Source: a virus. Taken from it: a stretch of DNA of 35,981 nucleotides. Below, piece by piece: positions 1-7,069 of the stretch. Numbering within the stretch: position 1 is the first letter of the stretch; each line of letters opens with the position of its first letter. A program made the position numbers and the translations under genes. The notes under the pieces are model-generated. The model searched no databases, was not told the DNA's origin, and worked only from the letters and a program-made list of their open reading frames with translations. The DNA is taken from the IMG/VR virus record IMGVR_UViG_3300034012_000717, positions 1 to 35,981 of that record; one strand, 5' to 3'.

Positions 1-41
1 GTCGCTGGCACCCCCCCTCGCACAATTTTCGACCCCCCCGG
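1..41. other. C7/G7-run segment between HNH gene and window edge; candidate cos/pac region
   Basis: This short noncoding stretch holds two runs of seven C (11-17 and 33-39; G7 on the coding strand), spaced 22 bases apart start to start. It lies exactly where packaging sites of HNH-TerS-TerL phages usually lie. Cleavage here cannot be shown from sequence alone. Confidence 0.35.
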
Positions 42-356
42 TTAATCTTGCCCGTGCCTGCCATCGTGGCATGTGTTGCATAACGCAACAAGGTTCGTCC
101 ACGTCAGCCGCTGCGATGGGTCAACCGCTATCGGCACGATGTGATGCACTTCGCTGCTGGGTGTGACCTTGCCTTGCTTCAAGCAGTCCTCGCACAATGG
201 GTACTGTGCCCGATACCGCTCACTCAATCTCTTCCAGTCCGCCCCATAGCCCCGTTGTTTCGTTGTCTTGTAGGTCATGCTCGGCGTTGGCTTGCGGCAT
301 GTTCCGCATCCCTCCCGCCCCACCACCTGCCCGCACTTGCAGAACCTCGCCGACAT
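42..356 (-). CDS. HNH endonuclease next to terminase (HK97 gp74-like)
   Basis: A 104-aa HNH nuclease. Two N-terminal CxC/CxxC pairs (residues 6-20) are followed by CEDC, then the VHHIVPI core and a NLVALCNTCH tail, giving the zinc-bracketed beta-beta-alpha HNH fold. The start overlaps the upstream stop as TAATG, so translation is probably coupled. In HK97-type phages an HNH protein encoded beside TerS/TerL is known to stimulate cos cleavage by the large terminase. Reading leftward, this gene runs off toward position 1; if the molecule is circular the next gene is TerS at the right end. The domain call is firm; the packaging role is inferred from position. Confidence 0.9.
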   Translation of the reverse strand: MSARFCKCGQVVGREGCGTCRKPTPSMTYKTTKQRGYGADWKRLSERYRAQYPLCEDCLKQGKVTPSSEVHHIVPIAVDPSQRLTWTNLVALCNTCHDGRHGQD

Positions 357-685
357 TACGCCTCATCCTGATGCGGTGCGTGTTCGATGATGTAGGGTCC
401 GTACATGATCACATTGCCGTTGTCTGTTCGCCGTAGTGCCCAGCGATAACTATGCTCCAGCTTGTTGACGCTTTCGCTGATGGTAAACGTCACAGTCGTC
501 GATGTCTTGGTGATGCTGGCATTGGCGACGGTCGTGATGTCGGTACGGTCCAGCGATTCCAGCACAAACTCCAGCGTCATTGCTGAACAGTTCACCGCCG
601 TGCCGTCCGAGTCCACGGTTGTGAGCGTGTGCGTTTTAGTTTCGCCAACCAATGCGTAAAGCGTTTGTTTGCCAGGCTTTGCCAT
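356..685 (-). CDS. Small beta-rich phage structural/fibre-accessory protein
   Basis: A 109-aa protein rich in Thr, Val and Ser, with alternating beta-strand-like segments (TVTFTISESVN, RWALRRTDNGNV, MYGPYIIEHAP). The overall look is that of the immunoglobulin-like or BppU-type accessory proteins often encoded beside tail fibres. A good ribosome site (AAAGGAG, 6 bases before ATG) supports the start. It lies between the SGNH fibre protein and the HNH nuclease. No specific family is recognised with confidence; the role is inferred from position and composition. Confidence 0.65.
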   Translation of the reverse strand: MAKPGKQTLYALVGETKTHTLTTVDSDGTAVNCSAMTLEFVLESLDRTDITTVANASITKTSTTVTFTISESVNKLEHSYRWALRRTDNGNVIMYGPYIIEHAPHQDEA

Positions 686-697
686 CTCTGCTCCTTT

Positions 698-2488
698 TTA
701 CGGTTCGTTAGCGGTTGTCAACTGAACCGGGTTGGTTGGCTGCACCACACTGGAAACGCCGTTAATCGTCACCGGCAGCGTGACGGAAACACTGGACGGC
801 ATCGTCGCCCCAATATGCTCCTCGCCCGGCACGTAGGTGCAGGTTTGCCCAGCACTCCTTGACGATGCAAACACTAATTGCACACGCCGGGCCGATGTCT
901 TGGTTGCACTGGTTGGCGTTGCTCCTGCGATGTCGAACAGCGTCGTGGTGTAGGTCGTGCCGTTTGCCTCGCCCAAGTCCACATCAAACACCAAATCTAC
1001 CTTCGTCGCGTCCGTCTGCACGTAAGCGTTTGTAATGTTCGGGGCGGTCGTGCCAGTCAGTGCCGCAAACCATCGGCCAGCAACTAACGCCGCGTCAGCA
1101 TCGGTTGTCGGGTGTACGCCATCCGACCAGTTGGGGCCAAGTAGATTCGGCCCGCACTCAACGTCGCCGCCAGAAATAGCTTCCGCAATCGCTCGCCGGA
1201 CTGGCGGGTTTCCGGCAATGGTTGAATTACTGCGACCGTAGACGCCAAGGTAAACAGGCAACGCAGCCTGTACGTCTGTTTGCAGGTCTGTAACCCATTG
1301 CTGGATTGCTGCCAAGTAGGTCGCTTGTGTCGGGGATGATGAAGCTGCATTTGGCCCAAGATGGGCCAGTAATGCTTCGAACTCTCCTCCTGCTTCGGTT
1401 GCCTGCGACGTGATGATTGAGAAGCCGGCATTCGGCTTGGTGTAGTAGTTGTCACCGCCAGCGATGTCGCGGCTTCCCGTGCCTGTGGTGACGAAACCAA
1501 CCGGGCTGCCATAGTGGGCCGTCAGCAATTGAGCCAACAATGGCCAATGGCTTCCGCTGCTGGTTCCGGTGTCTGCCGGGTCGTCGCCGTTCTTCCATGC
1601 GTCGTCTTGCCGGTACACAAGGCAGTTCACGTTGTTTGACGACTGGGCATTGGTTAGCCGCCCCTCGCTAATAGAATCGCCAGTGACGAGGTAAAGCCGT
1701 CCGGCCATAATCGTGCCGCTGCGTGCAATCAGATTCGTGTTCGGGGCGACTCGCCGAACCTCGACCTTGCCAGCTCCAATCGGCTGGCCAGTCAGATTGC
1801 CCGTCCAGCTGCCGTTGGCTGATATTGTCGCCAGCGTCTGCCAAGGCCCACCGTTGAACCGTCCTTGGATGTCGCCGGTGAAGTTAAACGCATAGCCCGT
1901 GACTGTGAGATCAACCGTACTGCCGTTTCGCTGGTAAAAGATTGGCGCGTCAGGCGTGTCGATAATGATTGCTGGTGTCGAGTAAGAGGTGAACGTGATG
2001 TAGCCGCTCACCCTGCGATTACCGGCAGACGTAAAAGAACCGTAAGGGTCTGGGAATGCGTTTTCATACGTTACAGAACCAGCCCCGCCGAACGGATAGC
2101 CTGCTAAGTCAGTGTGTCGCAGGCCTGTGCCGATGTCCGTTTTGTTGACGAGCCAGTAATGCGTACCAGATGACACGATGCCCGATACAGCCTCAGACTT
2201 CCAACCAGCGTCTGCGACAATGCTGCCAGTGTTTACAACCAACGCACTGGGAGCCGATCCGGTGCCCGTGTATAAACCAAGTTTTAGCGGTCGGGTAACT
2301 CCAAGCGTGTCGTAGATGTGGATGCTGGATAAAAACCCAGACGATGTCGGTTGCCCTAAATACCAAGCGAAAATGGAATCAGGGCCGGGAGCCGACGAAC
2401 CAGCACCGATGTCAGTGAGGCCAAATGTGCTGACAGTGCCGACAATCGGCAACTCGCTATTTCCAGCCAATGAAAGCAAAAGGCCCAT
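698..2488 (-). CDS. Tail fibre/spike protein with SGNH (GDSL) esterase domain
   Basis: A 596-aa protein. Residues 1-170 look like a beta-sandwich region rich in Gly, Ser and Thr, then an Ig-like segment. The SGNH hydrolase domain follows: the nucleophile block LVTGDSISEG lies near residue 268 and the Asp-x-x-His block DGVHPTT near residue 456. Residues from about 485 on form a C-terminal Ig-like domain. SGNH enzymes on phage fibres typically remove O-acetyl groups from surface glycans, so this is a candidate receptor-modifying depolymerase or deacetylase. The gene follows the metzincin gene directly, with GGAG 8 bases before ATG. Esterase fold is fairly sure; substrate unknown. Confidence 0.85.
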   Translation of the reverse strand: MGLLLSLAGNSELPIVGTVSTFGLTDIGAGSSAPGPDSIFAWYLGQPTSSGFLSSIHIYDTLGVTRPLKLGLYTGTGSAPSALVVNTGSIVADAGWKSEAVSGIVSSGTHYWLVNKTDIGTGLRHTDLAGYPFGGAGSVTYENAFPDPYGSFTSAGNRRVSGYITFTSYSTPAIIIDTPDAPIFYQRNGSTVDLTVTGYAFNFTGDIQGRFNGGPWQTLATISANGSWTGNLTGQPIGAGKVEVRRVAPNTNLIARSGTIMAGRLYLVTGDSISEGRLTNAQSSNNVNCLVYRQDDAWKNGDDPADTGTSSGSHWPLLAQLLTAHYGSPVGFVTTGTGSRDIAGGDNYYTKPNAGFSIITSQATEAGGEFEALLAHLGPNAASSSPTQATYLAAIQQWVTDLQTDVQAALPVYLGVYGRSNSTIAGNPPVRRAIAEAISGGDVECGPNLLGPNWSDGVHPTTDADAALVAGRWFAALTGTTAPNITNAYVQTDATKVDLVFDVDLGEANGTTYTTTLFDIAGATPTSATKTSARRVQLVFASSRSAGQTCTYVPGEEHIGATMPSSVSVTLPVTINGVSSVVQPTNPVQLTTANEP

Positions 2489-2995
2489 CTACTTCGCTCC
2501 GTATTTGGCGACCAACTGACCACGGCAGCGGCTGCACCACGCAGACCCAGTTCCGTTGATGTTCATGATGCAGCCTTTATCGGGACAATGCCCCCACTTG
2601 TCAGCGGCTGGGCTGGCCTTGACGCCAAGGAAGTGCCCGACTTCGTGCTGGACACAGATGCCTGCCACAGGTGCCGTGATTGGCCGGGTCTGGGAAAGGT
2701 AGACCTTGCCGTTTCCCATGTAGACGCCGATGGCGTTATAGGTGACTTGTTTTATGAAGTAGAACCGCAAGTGAGGCTTGCTGCTCGACTCCACGAACTT
2801 CGCACCGGACAGCTTCGACAGGTCCGCCATCGCCTTGCGGATGATACCGACCGTCTGGGCGTTATTCATGCCCTTGAACGCGAAGCCTGGGTAATGGCCG
2901 TAGACCAGCTGGAACTTGAATTGACGCGGCTTTCCTGCCGCCATCAGTTCAGGCTGGTCGATTGCTTCGATGTCGCACCCGCAGAAGGCTTGCAT
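2489..2995 (-). CDS. Metzincin-like zinc metalloprotease, atypical third ligand
   Basis: A 168-aa protein with the zinc helix HEVGHFLG (residues 117-124) typical of matrixin/astacin-type metzincins, and a CIMNI segment (142-146) that could supply the Met-turn. In the usual HExxHxxGxxH motif the eleventh residue is His; here it is Ala127. His136, inside WGHC, may be the displaced third ligand. A C-terminal WCSRC pair (153-157) may bind metal or form a disulfide. There is no clear signal peptide. The start overlaps the upstream stop as TAATG. It belongs to a cluster with serine- and cysteine-type proteases, suggesting a role in lysis or entry. Protease call is good; activity is uncertain. Confidence 0.75.
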   Translation of the reverse strand: MQAFCGCDIEAIDQPELMAAGKPRQFKFQLVYGHYPGFAFKGMNNAQTVGIIRKAMADLSKLSGAKFVESSSKPHLRFYFIKQVTYNAIGVYMGNGKVYLSQTRPITAPVAGICVQHEVGHFLGVKASPAADKWGHCPDKGCIMNINGTGSAWCSRCRGQLVAKYGAK

Positions 2996-3330
2996 TAGCT
3001 CACCGGACGCAAAACGCAGACGATGTCACGGGCTGATGCTTCACTGCTGCCGGGCACGAGCTTGACGTATTGCGTGCCGCAGAACACATCGACATCCAGC
3101 GGCACATAATCGCTGGTGCTGACCGTGGCACTGTAGGCAGATGCCCCGCCCTTGGCCATCAGCGTCGTGAAGGTGCTGTTGTCCCAGCTGGCCTGAAACG
3201 TGATCGCCGTGCTGGTAAGCGTGCCTGGCGTGTAGATGCCGACGAGCTGATATCGCGTGCAGTCCAGTGCCGCACTGGCATCAGTGCCCGACAAGCTCAC
3301 GGTTTGGTAAATGCGTCCCGGTGCGTCCAT
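2995..3330 (-). CDS. Small beta-rich phage protein, function unknown
   Basis: A 111-aa protein rich in Ser, Thr, Ala and Val, with the pattern LSGTDASAALDC...LVGIYTPGTLTSTAITFQASWDNS seen in phage virion or fibre-associated beta proteins. The ribosome site GGAGG lies 7 bases before ATG. It sits between a membrane/coiled-coil protein and the metzincin-like protease and shares a TAATG junction with the latter. A structural role is the best guess. Confidence 0.65.
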   Translation of the reverse strand: MDAPGRIYQTVSLSGTDASAALDCTRYQLVGIYTPGTLTSTAITFQASWDNSTFTTLMAKGGASAYSATVSTSDYVPLDVDVFCGTQYVKLVPGSSEASARDIVCVLRPVS

Positions 3331-3341
3331 TCAGTTTCCTC

Positions 3342-3551
3342 CTACTTAGATTCCATTTGTTCGGTGATGTCGGCGATTCGTTCCCAGAGCTTGTCCCGGT
3401 CCTTCCAGAGGTTTTCCCGGTCTTGGCGGCAGTTGATGACTTCGGTTTTCAGTTCGTCGAATTGCCGGACGAACCAGCGGCCCATGTAGGCCACGACGCC
3501 GCCCAGCGTCGAAACTGCCACCCCTAAGGCTCCGATTAGACTCAAGTCCAC
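3342..3551 (-). CDS. Small membrane-anchored coiled-coil protein (spanin- or holin-like)
   Basis: A 69-aa protein starting at GTG (3551), with AAAGGG 7 bases upstream. Residues 3-24 form one hydrophobic segment (LIGALGVAVSTLGGVVAYMG). The remainder is a charged helix (DELKTEVINCRQDRENLWKDRDKLWERIADITEQ) likely to form a coiled coil. This N-terminal anchor plus periplasmic coiled coil is the architecture of an inner-membrane spanin; a holin or tail-accessory role is also possible. It follows the papain-like protease gene in the lysis region. Confidence 0.65.
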   Translation of the reverse strand: MDLSLIGALGVAVSTLGGVVAYMGRWFVRQFDELKTEVINCRQDRENLWKDRDKLWERIADITEQMESK

Positions 3552-3563
3552 AGGTCAACCCTT

Positions 3564-4355
3564 TCATGCAATGGCATCCGGCACTGGATATTCCATGCCA
3601 GCCGGTGCGTAGCCAATGAAAACCGTCCACCTGCCCGCCAGTGCCGTCTCAATACTTTTCGGTGTCCATTCGTGGCATCCATCCCCGCTCCAGCCTGCCC
3701 CCCACGAATTGATGTTGACCACGTTTTGCGATGGCCGTCGCTGCCAGAACACGGTGCTGTGCCCGCCTCCGCTCCGTCCGTTGTAACGGTCGACGATCTC
3801 TTCGTTGCAGCTGTCGTTCCAAGTTAGGCCGGTCTGAATTGGAAGGCCCTGTTCAAGCCAGTCCAGCATTGACTGTAGGTCTTTGAATGGTTTCGTCGTC
3901 TGGAGCTTGAACAGGAATTTGTTTGCAGCCGATGCGGGCTGCTGCGGGTTGTATCTCGACGGATACGGCCAGTCGGATTCAAGGCAAAGGCCGTGCTGAG
4001 TTGCCACCCATTGGCCTGCGGAAAGCGTGCTGCCTTGGTCGCCCCGGATGCCGTCTTTTTTCTGGCTTAGGTAATAAGCCGCTGCCCGGCTGAATGATGC
4101 CTTGCGACCAGTTGCGAGGAAGTAACAAATTTGAAACACGGTCGCTAGTGCGTGCCCCTGACATGCACCTTGCTGGCCTTGGTCCGTAATTGAAACCACG
4201 CCCAGCGGGTCCGCTTGCGTGTTGAACTTCGGAAACGTGTCCCGATACCACTTCAGCAGCTCGCCCGATTCCGTGCCGGTCGATTCAAGCAGCGGTACGT
4301 TTTCGCTGTCGATGGCCCAGCCGAGCCTGCCCTGTTCCAGTTTGCGTCCGCTCAT
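3564..4355 (-). CDS. Papain-like (C1) cysteine protease
   Basis: A 263-aa protein with the C1 catalytic set in order: Gln59 and Cys65 in TDQGQQGACQGHA, His199 in GGGHSTVFW, and Asn216 in NINSWGAGW. NSWG is the standard papain-family Asn motif. No signal peptide or propeptide is obvious. The start overlaps the end of the upstream secreted-protein gene by four bases (ATGA). C1 proteases are uncommon in phage lysis cassettes. Here it is grouped with a trypsin-like and a metzincin-like protease and membrane proteins, which suggests protein-directed breakdown of the host envelope; an endolysin substitute is possible but unproven. Confidence 0.85.
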   Translation of the reverse strand: MSGRKLEQGRLGWAIDSENVPLLESTGTESGELLKWYRDTFPKFNTQADPLGVVSITDQGQQGACQGHALATVFQICYFLATGRKASFSRAAAYYLSQKKDGIRGDQGSTLSAGQWVATQHGLCLESDWPYPSRYNPQQPASAANKFLFKLQTTKPFKDLQSMLDWLEQGLPIQTGLTWNDSCNEEIVDRYNGRSGGGHSTVFWQRRPSQNVVNINSWGAGWSGDGCHEWTPKSIETALAGRWTVFIGYAPAGMEYPVPDAIA

Positions 4356-5140
4356 TGTCGGGCCTCCAGTGCCTTGGCCACTTCGTTCAGTGCAGCGAAC
4401 CAGTCATCACGGCTGAAACTGCCACGGCGGGTCTGCTCGGCCTTGATGGCGGCGTCGAGCTTGGTCTTCCATTCGCCCCATTTCGCACACTTGGCCAAAT
4501 CCGCACACTGCCGCCCGTCCACGGTTGCCTTCAGGTCTGCCAAGATGCGGTCGATGCTGCGGAGCTGACCCCCAACGCCGAATAGCTGCCCGGCTCCGTT
4601 TCGGTAGGCAGCAGCGAACTTGGCAGCGTTAGCAGCGTCTGCCGGTGCCATGTCGTAGGTCAACTGGCCGACGCCGTAGTCGTTCGGCACGATGTCCGGC
4701 TTGGGTTCCGGTTCCGGCTCAGGGTCCGGTGTCGGGTCCGGCTTAGGCGGGACTGGCTTGCCGCCGATGTCAAACTTAATCTCAGCGTCGTCGATGCCCT
4801 TGTCGGGGTCGAATACCGTCACCTCGACCACGTAGGCACCCGCACCAGCAAACAGGTAAACGTTATCGGCCAGCTTTTCCGGCTCGACACGGTTGCCGTT
4901 TTGCCTCGCCTTCACCCGCTGGAACTTGTAATCGCTTTTGACTTCCAGCAGCACGACATCCGAAACGCTGACATTGCTGTCGTCGCCGACCAAAATGCGG
5001 TTGCCCTGCACCTGCGGGTTAGTCACGCCCAGCAGTGCCTTCTTGCGGGTTACGGTTGTCTCGACCTGCCCGAACGCAGACGACGCCAGGCACAGCAGCA
5101 GCAATGCCGTAATGAAAAAGGCAGCGGATTTGTTACGCAT
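4352..5140 (-). CDS. Secreted protein: signal peptide, beta domain, Pro/Glu/Asp linker, helical tail
   Basis: A 262-aa protein. Residues 1-24 form a clear Sec signal peptide with AFG before the predicted cleavage. About 25-128 is a beta-rich Ig/cadherin-like region (YVVEVTVFDPDKGIDDAEI). A PxP-rich acidic linker of about 20 residues (PTPDPEPEPEPKPD) follows. The C-terminal 110 residues look helical. Such signal-Ig-linker proteins are common in Planctomycetota and in their phages, which supports that host group. The start forms TAATG with the previous stop and the end overlaps the papain-like gene, so the two products may act together outside the membrane. Function not recognised. Confidence 0.75.
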   Translation of the reverse strand: MRNKSAAFFITALLLLCLASSAFGQVETTVTRKKALLGVTNPQVQGNRILVGDDSNVSVSDVVLLEVKSDYKFQRVKARQNGNRVEPEKLADNVYLFAGAGAYVVEVTVFDPDKGIDDAEIKFDIGGKPVPPKPDPTPDPEPEPEPKPDIVPNDYGVGQLTYDMAPADAANAAKFAAAYRNGAGQLFGVGGQLRSIDRILADLKATVDGRQCADLAKCAKWGEWKTKLDAAIKAEQTRRGSFSRDDWFAALNEVAKALEARQ

Positions 5141-5370
5141 TACAGCACCCCAAACGCAGCCAGAATCATCAGCACAATCTTGACCACCTGCTCCCAGTCG
5201 ATTTGCGACCAGTCGATGGACTTGACGTTCATCAACGTCGCCAGTTCTTCTTCAAACGATGCCGCAAAATCTGGGTCACGGCGGCATCGCATTTTTAACC
5301 ACCGCAAAGCGACCCGGTCACGAATCGTGTGCCGTGCAATGTTCTGGTCAATTGCGTCAATTAAAGTCAT
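5140..5370 (-). CDS. Small protein with C-terminal hydrophobic tail
   Basis: A 76-aa protein: an amphipathic N-terminal part (MTLIDAIDQNIARHTIRDRV...) and a hydrophobic C-terminus (VVKIVLMILAAFGVL) that could insert in the membrane. It starts at an ATGA overlap with a 30-aa micro-ORF and ends in TAATG with the secreted protein gene. Its place between holin-like and protease genes suggests a lysis or envelope role; no family is recognised. Confidence 0.6.
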   Translation of the reverse strand: MTLIDAIDQNIARHTIRDRVALRWLKMRCRRDPDFAASFEEELATLMNVKSIDWSQIDWEQVVKIVLMILAAFGVL

Positions 5371-5459
5371 TTTTCGCCCCCGTGGATTTCAGCCAACACC
5401 GACAAGCAGCTGGTTAGCATCACCGCCAGCAGAACCAACCCCATGCACTCCGATGTCAC
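5367..5459 (-). CDS. 30-aa lipoprotein-like micro-ORF
   Basis: A micro-gene in the 85-base gap after the holin-like gene. The GTG start overlaps the holin stop (GTGA), and the stop overlaps the next ATG (ATGA). GGAG lies 8 bases before GTG. The product has a hydrophobic stretch (MGLVLLAVML) ending in LTSC, which fits the lipobox pattern; cleavage would leave a 13-residue lipopeptide beginning CLSVLAEIHGG. This resembles a tiny outer-membrane spanin or lysis lipoprotein. Double coupling makes it likely to be translated; the role is inferred. Confidence 0.5.
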   Translation of the reverse strand: MTSECMGLVLLAVMLTSCLSVLAEIHGGEK

Positions 5460-5707
5460 TGTTTCGGCTCCAGATACTTGGGCGATGTTTTGACAAGCAG
5501 CAGCGTCTCCAGCAGTGGCCATCGTTTTGCAGCCAGCCCAATCAGTGCATTGGCCAGCCCGGTCAGCAGGATGATGAACGCCGCCTCGACTGCCAGTGAC
5601 TGGTCAGGCGAGAACCCCACGCCGAGGTATCGCAGCAGGAACGCAGCCAGCCACGCCCAAACGCTGGAGGCAGCTACACGCACGAAACGAGTCACTAAGT
5701 CATTCAT
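5456..5707 (-). CDS. Holin-like membrane protein
   Basis: An 83-aa protein with two hydrophobic segments, about residues 10-30 (VRVAASSVWAWLAAFLLRYLG) and 40-58 (VEAAFIILLTGLANALIGL), and a basic C-terminus. Size and topology fit a class II-type holin. ATG at 5707 is preferred because GGAGG lies 7 bases upstream; a TTG three bases earlier is less likely. It overlaps the RMF-like gene upstream by 8 bases. Membrane topology is clear; the holin role rests on position. Confidence 0.65.
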   Translation of the reverse strand: MNDLVTRFVRVAASSVWAWLAAFLLRYLGVGFSPDQSLAVEAAFIILLTGLANALIGLAAKRWPLLETLLLVKTSPKYLEPKQ

Positions 5708-5912
5708 CAAACCACCTCCGCCGCTGGTGCGGCTTAACGTACTTCTCGTCGTAATAACCTCTGAGCCATGCGAGTCGTCGAATGTTGCCGCCTTGACCGC
5801 TTGGATGCGGGCAGGCCGTTGATGGCTCGCCCGTTAGAAATGCCTTCCGCCCCTCGTTTTCGTCCGCCTCGTAAGTTAAAAGCGGGCTGCCTTCCATGAC
5901 TTTTGTGGCCAT
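5700..5912 (-). CDS. Ribosome modulation factor-like small protein
   Basis: A 70-aa protein. Residues 22-56 (EGRKAFLTGEPSTACPHPSG..., then RRLAWLRGYYDEKY) match the RMF pattern of a Gly/Ala start, C-P turn, and R-x-x-W-x-x-G-Y-x-D helix. In bacteria RMF dimerises 70S ribosomes in stationary phase. RMF-like domains are found in many phage genomes, where their function is not settled. GGGAGG lies 9 bases before ATG. The gene is between the trypsin-like protease and the holin-like gene. The domain resemblance is good; ribosome binding is unproven. Confidence 0.65.
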   Translation of the reverse strand: MATKVMEGSPLLTYEADENEGRKAFLTGEPSTACPHPSGQGGNIRRLAWLRGYYDEKYVKPHQRRRWFDE

Positions 5913-5938
5913 CCTTCAGCCTCCCGCTCCCGGAGAAA

Positions 5939-6610
5939 CTACCGACCTAGAAGTTGTCGGGCCTTGTTGGCAAGTCCCGACCGCACCGGGGCCGTGATGC
6001 TGTGGACGGTGCCTGCCACGGTTTTCACCTTACGCTTGGCCCAGACGCTGCCGCCACTCACCACGCCAACGACCTTGCCAGCGGTGTTGACCACCGGCCC
6101 GCCGCTGTCGCCAGGCACCGCAAACGCAAACAGAACCAGCGACTTGTCGCCAATTGCCGCCACGGTTGACTTAAAGCATCTGAGGCCCTGCCCGCCACCG
6201 AATCCGCAGACACGCACAGCCTCGCCTTCCTTGGCGTCGCCGACCTCTAAAACGCTGCATCCGTCCGGCGCGGCGCAGTTCAGAACGGCCACATCCGCCT
6301 CGCGGTCAGTGCCCCGCAGCGTGGCCTTGTTGGTGCTGCCGTCGTGGAATGAGACGGTGAAAGATTCGTTGCCATCGGTGACGTGGGCAGCGGTCAGAAT
6401 CGCAGGCCGGTTATCTGACGCCTGGACAATGCAGCCAGTCCCGGTGCCGCCGTTGCTGTTACCACGCACGACCACGAGGGCCTTGGCCACTTCCGGCTCG
6501 CAGTCCACGAATTCCCAAAGGTCAGTGCCGACGCCGACTTGCCCAGCAGCGTGCTGGACCAGCAAGAAAAACGCAACCAAGACTGGTATAGACAGTTTGG
6601 CGAGATACAC
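5939..6610 (-). CDS. Secreted trypsin-like (S1 family) serine protease
   Basis: A 223-aa protein starting at GTG with AGGTG five bases upstream. Residues 1-23 form a Sec signal peptide (LVAFFLLVQHAAG). The catalytic triad is complete: His76 in LTAAHV, Asp106 in EADVAVL, Ser169 in PGDSGGP. It has at least six cysteines, consistent with disulfides after export. The fold is that of short bacterial trypsin/HtrA-type proteases without a PDZ domain. As a secreted phage protease in the lysis region it could act on envelope or S-layer proteins from inside the periplasm. Enzyme class is confident; target unknown. Confidence 0.9.
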   Translation of the reverse strand: MYLAKLSIPVLVAFFLLVQHAAGQVGVGTDLWEFVDCEPEVAKALVVVRGNSNGGTGTGCIVQASDNRPAILTAAHVTDGNESFTVSFHDGSTNKATLRGTDREADVAVLNCAAPDGCSVLEVGDAKEGEAVRVCGFGGGQGLRCFKSTVAAIGDKSLVLFAFAVPGDSGGPVVNTAGKVVGVVSGGSVWAKRKVKTVAGTVHSITAPVRSGLANKARQLLGR

Positions 6611-6690
6611 GGATCACCTGCCTTTCCTTGACTGAGATTGCTGCTCTCAGGCAATGGTAGCCATACGTGCCCGTGTCACGTCATCGACTT

Positions 6691-6876
6691 TTAGTCATTT
6701 GGGAATTTTTCCCGGATGCACTTCGCAGACTCACAGCAATGCTCGACCGGACAGTACACGTACCCGACCGGCCCTTTACTGGACTCCACCCGCATCAGCA
6801 CGCCATGCACCGGACAGCGTGGCCGGTTCTCCTTGCGTGCCTTGTACCGAACTGCTCGCTCATCCTGCTGCGTCAC
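6691..6876 (-). CDS. Small zinc-ribbon protein
   Basis: A 61-aa protein with a zinc-ribbon arrangement: CPVHG, then YVYCPVEHCCESAKC. The GTG at 6876 is chosen over an upstream ATG because GGAGG lies 7 bases before it, and because the longer frame overlaps the upstream gene. It may bind nucleic acid or act as a protein adaptor. The 80-base gap before the trypsin-like gene shows only a weak hairpin (CTGAG/CTCAG). Confidence 0.65.
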   Translation of the reverse strand: MTQQDERAVRYKARKENRPRCPVHGVLMRVESSKGPVGYVYCPVEHCCESAKCIREKFPND

Positions 6877-7069
6877 GCTTCTCCCTCCAGCACTGTCTTG
6901 GCATCCGCTCAATGCCGTAAGTCCGTTTAACGTCCCAGTACGCCAGCCGCTCCGCCTCATGCCGCCGCCATTCCGCAGGCCGATGCTTCCAGAACGGGTC
7001 AGACTGGCATCCTTCTTCGATAATCGCCGCCCGTTCCTCCCACAGTGCGACCAGTTCGGCTTCGGTCAT
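6860..7069 (-). CDS. Small charged helical protein, function unknown
   Basis: A 69-aa protein rich in Trp, Arg and Glu (WEERAAIIEEGCQSDPFW, EWRRHEAERLAYWDVKRTYG). The start overlaps the helicase-loader-like gene by ATGA, so it belongs to the replication operon. No family is recognised. Confidence 0.65.
   Translation of the reverse strand: MTEAELVALWEERAAIIEEGCQSDPFWKHRPAEWRRHEAERLAYWDVKRTYGIERMPRQCWREKRDAAG

Noticed and set aside
1084-1512. 142-codon minus-strand frame inside the SGNH fibre gene
   Set aside because: Different frame of a gene with clear catalytic motifs; no ribosome site.
5964-6635. 223-codon plus-strand frame opposite the trypsin-like protease
   Set aside because: Antisense shadow with Pro/Ser/Thr-rich composition and no motif.
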